A program made the position numbers and the translations under genes. Below the pieces are notes generated by a model, which saw only the letters and a list, made by a program, of their open reading frames with translations, was not told the origin of the DNA and did no database searches. Below are positions 58,461 through 64,000 of a DNA stretch of 64,000 nt, in pieces. Numbering within the stretch: the first letter of the stretch is position 1; each line of letters starts with the position of its first letter. Source of the DNA: Streptomyces spectabilis (GTDB lineage Bacteria > Actinomycetota > Actinomycetes > Streptomycetales > Streptomycetaceae); the NCBI RefSeq assembly GCF_008704795.1, contig NZ_CP023690.1, positions 5,900,501 to 5,964,500 on the forward strand, written 5' to 3'.

Positions 58461-59423
58461 ATGCAGCATCAGCCGAGGTCAGCGGGTCGACTGTCGCAGA
58501 ACAGTGACACAGAGGACACAGATCACATCGTGCGGCTGCTCGCCCCGCGCCTGGCGTACTTCGCCGGGGTCGCGCGCACCGAGCACGTCACGCGCGCCGC
58601 CCAGGAGCTCCAGGTGCCGCAGTCCACGCTGTCGCGGGCGCTGGTCCGGCTCGAACGGGACCTGGGTGTCGACCTGTTCGCGCGGCACGGGCGCACGGTG
58701 TCGCTCACCCCCGCGGGCCGCACCTTCCTCGGCTCGGTCGAGCGCGCGCTCGCCGAGGTCGGCCGGGCCGCCGAGTCCGTGCGCGCCGACGCGGACCCGG
58801 CGGCGGGCAAGGTCGCGTTCGGCTTCCTGCACACCATGGGGTCCGAGACGGTCCCCGGCCTGATCCGGGCGTTCAGGGCCGACCATCCGCGCGTGCGGTT
58901 CAGCCTCGTCCAGAACTACGGCGAGGCCATGATCGAGCGGCTGCGCGCCGGGGAGCTCGACCTGTGTCTCACCTCGCCGGTGCCCGACGCCCCCGACCTG
59001 GTCGCGCGGCGCCTGGACGAGCAGCGCCTGCGGCTCGTGGTGCCGGACGACCACCGGCTCGCCGGGCGCAAGCGGGTGCGGCTCGCCGAGGCCGCCGACG
59101 AGGCCTTCGTGACCCTGGAGCCGGGGTACGGCCTCCGGCGGATCACCGACGCCCTCTGCGCCGAGGCCGGGTTCAAGCCCCGGATCGCGTTCGAGGGGGA
59201 GGAGGCGGAGACGCTGCGGGGCCTGGTGGCCGCCGGGCTCGGCGTGGCGCTGCTCCCGCCGCCCGCCGTGGCCCGGCCGGGGGTGGTGGAGCTGAACGTC
59301 ACCGGGCAGCGGGCGGTCCGCGAGATCGGCGTGGCGTGGCTGGACGGGCACCCGGACACCGCGCCGGTGGCGGCGTTCAAGCGGTTCCTGCTGAGCAGAC
59401 GCGGACAGCTGCTGCCCCGCTGA
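58461..59423 (+). CDS. LysR-family transcriptional regulator
   Basis: A 320-residue regulator with the LysR helix-turn-helix (LAYFAGVARTEHVTRAAQELQVPQSTLSRALVRLERDLGVDLFARHGRTVSLTPAGRTFL) and a periplasmic-binding-protein type effector domain (GKVAFGFLHTMGSETVPGLIRAFRADHPRVRFSLVQ). ATG 58461 has no ribosome-binding site; CATAAT ends 7 bases upstream. It likely controls the divergent MFS exporter and itself. Effector unknown. Confidence 0.92.
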   Translation: MQHQPRSAGRLSQNSDTEDTDHIVRLLAPRLAYFAGVARTEHVTRAAQELQVPQSTLSRALVRLERDLGVDLFARHGRTVSLTPAGRTFLGSVERALAEVGRAAESVRADADPAAGKVAFGFLHTMGSETVPGLIRAFRADHPRVRFSLVQNYGEAMIERLRAGELDLCLTSPVPDAPDLVARRLDEQRLRLVVPDDHRLAGRKRVRLAEAADEAFVTLEPGYGLRRITDALCAEAGFKPRIAFEGEEAETLRGLVAAGLGVALLPPPAVARPGVVELNVTGQRAVREIGVAWLDGHPDTAPVAAFKRFLLSRRGQLLPR

Positions 59424-59439
59424 CGGGGCGGGGCGGCCG

Positions 59440-59481
59440 CCCGGCGGAATTCCCCCGGCCGCCCGCCCGGCGGAATTCCCC
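59440..59481 (+). repeat. 26-bp period direct repeat after lysR
   Basis: CCCGGCGGAATTCCCC is present at 59440-59455 and again at 59466-59481, just after the lysR stop. Confidence 0.7.
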
Positions 59482-59583
59482 GATCGCCCCGGAATGAACA
59501 GGACTTGCGAGTAGGACGAGTTGCACATGCTGCAACCAAATGTGGTTTCGCAGGCAGTTCGGACAGTTTTATCGATCGAGGTG

Positions 59584-59614
59584 TTGCGTCACACCAGTAA
59601 CACTGGTCTAGGCT
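59584..59614 (+). promoter_or_regulatory. Promoter with operator palindrome for the flavoenzyme gene
   Basis: Between a TTGCGT -35-like box (59584-59589) and a TAGGCT -10 box (59609-59614) lies ACCAGTAACACTGGT (59593-59607), a perfect inverted repeat with 6-bp arms. The surrounding 150 bases are unusually AT-rich for this window. No candidate repressor gene is adjacent except lysR. Confidence 0.6.
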
Positions 59615-59705
59615 TTGATCGATCATCGTTCGATGGGTCTTCAACTTCCTTTGTGGCCATGCCCGTTGGGGGAGTGGAGCCAGGTGCGAGACAAGTGAGG
59701 CATAC

Positions 59706-61406
59706 ATGGCAAAGAACGACAGATCCCTGGGTCGTAGATCCCTCCTGACCGGTGCCGCCGCCGTCGCCGGTGGGGCGGCCGTCAGCTCGGCGCTGCCCGC
59801 GACCGCTCAGGCCGCCCCGCGCGCCGCCGCCGCGACGACTGCCGCGTCGGCCGCCGAGGCCGCCGCGACGACCGACTACGTCACCGTCAGCCCCACTGAC
59901 CCGCGCTTTCCCGACCTGGTGCGCGGTACCAACCAGCGCTGGGTCGCCAAGCCCGACTACGTCCGCCTGGTCACCACCACCGCCCAGGCCGTGCGCGCCG
60001 TCCAGGACGCCGTCTCCGCGAACAAGCGCCTGACCGTGCGCAGCGGCGGCCACTGCTACGAGGACTTCGTCTTCAACAAGGACGTCCAGGTCGTCATCGA
60101 CATGTCGGGGATGACCCAGGTCTACTACGACAGCGCCAAGAACGCCTTCGCCGTCGAGGGCGGTGCCTCCAACCTCCAGATCTACGAGACGCTCTACAAG
60201 CTGTACGGCGTCACGCTCCCGGCCGGCTCCTGTGCCTCCGTCGGCGCGGGCGGCCACATATCGGGCGGCGGCTACGGCCTGCTCTCCCGTTTGCACGGAC
60301 TGACCGTCGACCACCTCTACGGCGTCGAGGTCGTCACGGTGGACAAGAACGGCACCGCCAAGGCCGTCGTCGCCACCCGCGACTCCACCGACGCGAACCT
60401 CAAGGACCTGTGGTGGGCCCACACCGGCGGTGGCGGCGGCAACTTCGGCCTGATCACCCGCTACTGGCTGCGCTCGCCCGGCGCCACCGGGACCGACCCG
60501 ACCAAGCTCCTGCCGAAGCCCCCGTCCGAGGTCTTCGTGCACGCCACGGCCTTCCCCTGGAAGGACATGACCGAGGCGTCCTTCACCCGCCTGCTGCAGA
60601 ACTGGGGCGCCTGGCACGAGAAGAACAGCGCCCCGGACTCCAAGTTCAACTCGCTGTTCGGCCTCCTGAAGCTGAACCAGAAGGCCAGTGACAACGCGCA
60701 GATCGCCCTGCTCACGCAGATGGACGCCACCGTCCCCGACGCCCAGGCCCTCCTCGACGAGTACCTGGCCGCGATCTCCGCGGGCGTGGGCGTCACGCGC
60801 CAGGCGATGACCCTGCGGTCGGGCGAGCACGCGGCCATGCCGCAGTTCGCCAAGCCGCGCACGCTGCCCTGGTACATCGCCACCGACTACCTCAGCGGCG
60901 GCAACCCCACGCTGTACGGCAAGTACAAGTCGGCCTACGCCCGCAAGGGCTTCTCCGTCACCCAGATCAAGGCGATGTACAAGCACCTGACGCGCACCGA
61001 CTACAGCAACGGTGACGCGCTGGTCCAGATCGACTCGTACGGCGGCCGCATCAACGCCGTCAAGCCCGGCGACACCGCCGTGCCGCAGCGCGACTCGGTG
61101 CTCAAGCTCCAGTACCAGACCTACTGGACCGACCCGGCCGAGGAGGCCAAGCACCTGGCCTGGATCCGCGAGTTCTACAAGGACGTGTACGCGGAGACCG
61201 GCGGCGTCCCGGTGCCCGGCGACATCAACGACGGCTGCTATGTGAACTACCCCGACAAGGACCTCGGCGACGCCGCCTGGAACACCTCGTCGACCGCGTG
61301 GAACAGCCTGTACTACAAGGACAACTACGCCCGCCTGCAGAAGGCGAAGGCGGCCTGGGACCCGAAGGACATCTTCCGACACGCCCAGTCGGTCCGGCTG
61401 CCGTAA
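59706..61406 (+). CDS. Tat-exported FAD oxidoreductase, berberine-bridge-enzyme type
   Basis: A 566-residue flavoprotein. Twin-arginine signal LGRRSLLTGAAAVAGGAAVSSALPATAQAAP, PCMH FAD-binding domain with RLTVRSGGHCYEDFVF (His attachment) and PAGSCASVGAGGHISGGGYGLLSRLHGL (Cys attachment), so the FAD is probably bound by two covalent links. The C-terminal BBE segment is WNSLYYKDNYARLQKAKAAWDPKDIFRHAQSV. Family members oxidise sugars, phenolics or polyketides. ATG 59706 has GTGAGG upstream. Folded export of the holoenzyme fits the Tat route. The substrate is unknown. Confidence 0.9.
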   Translation: MAKNDRSLGRRSLLTGAAAVAGGAAVSSALPATAQAAPRAAAATTAASAAEAAATTDYVTVSPTDPRFPDLVRGTNQRWVAKPDYVRLVTTTAQAVRAVQDAVSANKRLTVRSGGHCYEDFVFNKDVQVVIDMSGMTQVYYDSAKNAFAVEGGASNLQIYETLYKLYGVTLPAGSCASVGAGGHISGGGYGLLSRLHGLTVDHLYGVEVVTVDKNGTAKAVVATRDSTDANLKDLWWAHTGGGGGNFGLITRYWLRSPGATGTDPTKLLPKPPSEVFVHATAFPWKDMTEASFTRLLQNWGAWHEKNSAPDSKFNSLFGLLKLNQKASDNAQIALLTQMDATVPDAQALLDEYLAAISAGVGVTRQAMTLRSGEHAAMPQFAKPRTLPWYIATDYLSGGNPTLYGKYKSAYARKGFSVTQIKAMYKHLTRTDYSNGDALVQIDSYGGRINAVKPGDTAVPQRDSVLKLQYQTYWTDPAEEAKHLAWIREFYKDVYAETGGVPVPGDINDGCYVNYPDKDLGDAAWNTSSTAWNSLYYKDNYARLQKAKAAWDPKDIFRHAQSVRLP

Positions 61407-61451
61407 GGCAGTGACGCACTAGGCCGCAGGCCGTCCCCGCGCCCCGCGGGA

Positions 61452-61468
61452 GCGCCCCTTAGGGGCGC
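61452..61468 (+). terminator. GCGCCCC hairpin (dispersed element), copy 2
   Basis: GCGCCCC-TTA-GGGGCGC followed by GGGGAACTGCGCGACCAGCC, between the convergent flavoenzyme and hydrolase genes. Same hairpin as at 28175-28192; a common Streptomyces bidirectional element. Confidence 0.65.
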
Positions 61469-61518
61469 GGGGAACTGCGCGACCAGCCACAACGCACCCG
61501 CAGCCGCAAACGAGCCGC

Positions 61519-62283
61519 TCAGTGTCGCGACGCCCCACCGAAGCCGGAGGCGAGCGGCATCCGTAAACCGATGGGCGGCGGAGCCGCGAGCGCGTCCTCC
61601 AGGGGCCGGGCGTACGGATACCCGTACAAGGACCCCTGGACGAAGTCGGCGGCAAGGGCCAGCACCTCGCTCCGGTGCTGGCTCAGCCGGTGCCCGTCCG
61701 AGTGGACCTCGAACCGGCACACGTCGCGGTTCGCCTTCTTCGCCCGCTCCGCGAGCCGGAACGACAGCTCGGGATCGGTCCGTTCGTCGTTCGTGCCGTG
61801 CACGATGAGCACCTGCCGCCCCGCCAGCTGCTTCACCGGCTCGGGCGGCGCGGCCACGTCGTCCTCGGGCAGCCACGGCGCCAGCGCGAGCACGGACTGC
61901 ACGGCGCTGTGACCGGCCGTGCGCAGCGCCGCGCGGCCGCCCATGTCGACCCCGGCGAGGCACACCGGCACGTCGCCGTAGCGGCGCACCACCTCGTCGG
62001 CCGCCCACTCGGCGTCCCGGGCGAGCTGCGCCTCGGCGCCGTTCCAGCCGCTCACGCGGTAGCGCACGACGTGGGCCGCGAGCCCGTCGGCACGCCCGGC
62101 GCGGGCGAGCCGCCGACCCAGGGGCCGCACCGCCGACGCGGCGAGGAACGACGGCCTGCGGGCCGAAGCCGCGTGCCCGCCCGGCAGGAGCAGCACCACC
62201 GCGCTCACCGTCGAGGGGCGCGTGCCGATCACACGCCCGAGCCTGGCCGTGCGCGCCGGACGCGATGTCGCTTGCTGAGCCAT
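61519..62283 (-). CDS. Alpha/beta hydrolase with Asp in the nucleophile position
   Basis: A 254-residue alpha/beta-hydrolase-fold protein. VVLLLPGGHAAS supplies the oxyanion region and VCLAGVDMGGRAAL is the nucleophile elbow, where Asp113 replaces the usual Ser (GxSxGG becomes GVDMGG). HGTNDERTDPELS gives the acid and HSDGHRLSQ the His. Related proteins of the dienelactone hydrolase group use Ser or Cys; Asp is the nucleophile only in dehalogenase and epoxide-hydrolase branches. Function unassigned. Divergent from add. Confidence 0.75.
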   Translation of the reverse strand: MAQQATSRPARTARLGRVIGTRPSTVSAVVLLLPGGHAASARRPSFLAASAVRPLGRRLARAGRADGLAAHVVRYRVSGWNGAEAQLARDAEWAADEVVRRYGDVPVCLAGVDMGGRAALRTAGHSAVQSVLALAPWLPEDDVAAPPEPVKQLAGRQVLIVHGTNDERTDPELSFRLAERAKKANRDVCRFEVHSDGHRLSQHRSEVLALAADFVQGSLYGYPYARPLEDALAAPPPIGLRMPLASGFGGASRH

Positions 62284-62355
62284 GGCAGAACAGTGTCAGA
62301 AGTCCCTGTGGATGCCACCCGTCCGCCTGGTCACTGTTACGTATCGACCAGTGAG

Positions 62356-62379
62356 TTCTACGCGCGTAGGCGTTAGAGT
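62356..62379 (+). promoter_or_regulatory. Operator and -10 box of add (leaderless)
   Basis: TTCTACGCGCGTAGGC (62356-62371) matches the palindrome before the BMP genes and deoA. TAGAGT (62374-62379) is 6 bases before the ATG, so transcription should begin at the start codon. Confidence 0.75.
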
Positions 62380-62385
62380 GCGGAA

Positions 62386-63579
62386 ATGACGAGCCAGATC
62401 AGGAAGATCACTGAAGGAAGCGGTCACACGGGCCGTGGCACCGCCCCGGGAGTCCCGGACTCCGAGCAGATCCGCCGCGCCCCCAAGGTCCTGCTCCACG
62501 ACCACCTCGACGGCGGCCTGCGCCCCGGCACCATCGTCGACCTCGCCCGCGAGAGCGGCTACGAGGGCCTCCCCGAGACCGACCCCGACAAGCTCGGCGT
62601 CTGGTTCCGCGAGGCCGCCGACTCCGGCTCCCTGGAGCGGTACCTGGAGACGTTCGCGCACACCTGCGCCGTGATGCAGACCAAGGACGCCCTCAAGCGC
62701 GTCGCCGCCGAGTGCGCCGAGGACCTCGCCGAGGACGGCGTCGTCTACGCCGAGGTCCGCTACGCCCCGGAGCAGCACCTGGAGGCCGGACTCACCCTCG
62801 AAGAGGTCGTCGAGGCCGTCAACGAGGGCTTCCGCGAGGGCGAGCGCCGCGCCCGGGCGAACGGCCACCGCATCCGCGTGGGCGCCCTGCTCACCGCCAT
62901 GCGGCACGCCGCCCGCGCCCTGGAGATCGCCGAACTCGCCAACCGCTACCGCGACTCGGGCGTCGTCGGCTTCGACATCGCGGGCGCCGAGGCGGGCTTC
63001 CCTCCCACCCGCCACCTCGACGCCTTCGAGTACCTGAAGCGCGAGAACAACCACTTCACGATCCACGCCGGTGAGGCCTTCGGCCTGCCCTCGATCTGGC
63101 AGGCCCTCCAGTGGTGCGGCGCCGACCGCCTCGGCCACGGCGTGCGCATCATCGACGACATCAAGGTCGACGACGACGGCACCGTGCAGCTCGGCCGCCT
63201 CGCCTCGTACGTGCGCGACAAGCGCATCCCGCTGGAGCTGTGCCCCAGCTCGAACCTCCAGACCGGCGCGGCCAGTTCGTACGCCGAGCACCCGATCGGC
63301 CTGTTGCGCAAGCTGCACTTCCGGGCGACCGTCAACACCGACAACCGCCTGATGTCCGGCACCAGCATGAGCCGCGAGTTCGAGCACCTGGTCGGCACCT
63401 TCGGCTACACGCTCGACGACATGCAGTGGTTCACCGTCAATGCCATGAAGTCGGCGTTCATTCCTTTCGATGAACGCCTCGCGATGATCAATGACGTGAT
63501 CAAGCCCGGCTATGCGGAGCTCAAGTCCGAATGGCTGTTCCGCCAGACCGCCTCCACCAGCGGATCCGTCGACAGCTAA
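62386..63579 (+). CDS. add: Adenosine deaminase
   Basis: A 397-residue zinc enzyme converting adenosine and deoxyadenosine to inosine forms. His38 and His40 in [14 protein letters not shown] bind zinc; [38 protein letters not shown] holds the Gly-rich and catalytic His-Ala-Gly-Glu residues; DRLGHGVRI and [17 protein letters not shown] complete the site, with TDN instead of TDD as is usual in actinobacteria. No ribosome-binding site; leaderless. It shares the operator with the nucleoside importer genes. A hairpin terminator follows. Confidence 0.95.
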   Translation: MTSQIRKITEGSGHTGRGTAPGVPDSEQIRRAPKVLLHDHLDGGLRPGTIVDLARESGYEGLPETDPDKLGVWFREAADSGSLERYLETFAHTCAVMQTKDALKRVAAECAEDLAEDGVVYAEVRYAPEQHLEAGLTLEEVVEAVNEGFREGERRARANGHRIRVGALLTAMRHAARALEIAELANRYRDSGVVGFDIAGAEAGFPPTRHLDAFEYLKRENNHFTIHAGEAFGLPSIWQALQWCGADRLGHGVRIIDDIKVDDDGTVQLGRLASYVRDKRIPLELCPSSNLQTGAASSYAEHPIGLLRKLHFRATVNTDNRLMSGTSMSREFEHLVGTFGYTLDDMQWFTVNAMKSAFIPFDERLAMINDVIKPGYAELKSEWLFRQTASTSGSVDS

Positions 63580-63599
63580 GCGGATTTTGTACGTCAATG

Positions 63600-63631
63600 A
63601 AGCGGCCGGGAGTACCCACTTCCGGCCGCTT
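63600..63631 (+). terminator. Hairpin terminator after add
   Basis: AAGCGGCCGG (63600-63609) pairs perfectly with CCGGCCGCTT (63622-63631) and is followed by T-rich sequence. Confidence 0.8.
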
Positions 63632-63710
63632 TCGGCTGTTTGCGGCCCGGGCTTGAGGGTGTTTAACGTCGGGGACCGCTCAACGCCCCCGTAGCAAGGA
63701 CGCATTGAAG

Positions 63711-64000
63711 ATGAAGCAGTCTGCCGTCAAGACCCTCGGTGTCGCCGCGCTCGGTGCCGCCTTCGCCGCCGTCGGCGCGGGCGCCGCGAACGCGGCCCCG
63801 GCCACCGTCCCCGACCCCTCCACCGCCCTGGAGACCGTCACCACGACGCTGCCGCTCGACCGGGCCGCGAGCACGCTGCCCGCCGGTGCGCCCGAGTCCC
63901 TCGCCGCGGGTCAGGGCGCCCTCACGACCGGCCTGACCGCCGCCCAGCCCGCCGTCGAGAACTTCGTCGGGTCGCTGTCGACCAAGACCCTGGAGACCAC
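63711..64000 (+). CDS. Secreted protein, N-terminal part (runs off the right edge)
   Basis: At least 96 residues. A Sec signal peptide (KQSAVKTLGVAALGAAFAAVGAGAANA, cleavage after the last Ala) leads into an Ala/Thr/Pro-rich mature region (PATVPDPSTALETVTTTLPLDRAASTLPAG). AAGGA lies upstream. It resembles small secreted Streptomyces proteins of unknown role; too little is present for a family call. Confidence 0.75.
   Translation, partial: MKQSAVKTLGVAALGAAFAAVGAGAANAAPATVPDPSTALETVTTTLPLDRAASTLPAGAPESLAAGQGALTTGLTAAQPAVENFVGSLSTKTLET

Overview
The window is chromosomal DNA from a Streptomyces-type actinomycete. The evidence is very high GC with strong third-position GC bias, many GTG starts, 1-4 base stop/start overlaps in operons, and gene neighbourhoods that, from memory, resemble the conserved S. 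coelicolor core around SCO4847-SCO4901. I see no phage, transposase, integrase, tRNA, rRNA or CRISPR array. Fifty-seven protein genes are called, two of them cut by the window edges; one is a doubtful small ORF.

Layout. (1) 1-4.1 kb: a compact locus resembling the mycobacterial decaprenylphosphoryl-arabinose pathway (DprE1-like oxidase, PAP2 phosphatase, UbiA/DPPR synthase, GtrA), then a YihY membrane protein. (2) 4.1-12.4 kb: a membrane-anchored D,D-carboxypeptidase, a small membrane protein, a metallophosphoesterase, a two-component system and a divergent MMPL exporter, and a VOC protein. (3) 12.5-20.7 kb: a TDT-family exporter divergent from a complete narGHJI nitrate reductase operon, ending against a Uma2 nuclease-like gene. 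(4) 20.8-24.9 kb: sdhCDAB, then an odd OHCU-decarboxylase-like gene. (5) 25-34.3 kb: GH20 hexosaminidase, two unknown genes, an FG-GAP protein, a lipoprotein, an ECF sigma factor with a coupled membrane partner, and an L,D-transpeptidase. (6) 34.3-37 kb: a flavin monooxygenase with MarR and TetR regulators and clear operators. (7) 37.1-44.8 kb: a nonulosonic-acid (Kdn/sialic-acid type) cell-wall glycopolymer cluster with a NeuA-HAD fusion, NeuB and four transferase-like proteins. (8) 45.3-55.5 kb: an M20 amidohydrolase, two paralogous BMP lipoproteins, an ABC nucleoside importer, cytidine deaminase and thymidine phosphorylase. (9) 55.6-64 kb: STAS protein, SigJ/SigG-type sigma factor, divergent MFS/LysR pair, Tat-exported berberine-bridge-type flavoenzyme, alpha/beta hydrolase, adenosine deaminase and the start of a secreted protein.

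How it works together. Region 8 plus adenosine deaminase forms a nucleoside uptake and salvage system. Four of its promoters carry the same near-palindrome (core TCTAYGCGCGTWR), pointing to one unnamed regulator. Regions 1, 2, 5 and 7 are mostly cell-envelope functions. Regions 3 and 4 are respiratory. Across the window many genes appear leaderless, with a TANNNT box 6-7 bases before the start codon and no Shine-Dalgarno. A dispersed GC-rich repeat occurs seven times: it builds one long terminator-like hairpin, supplies the stop codon of one gene and is translated inside another.
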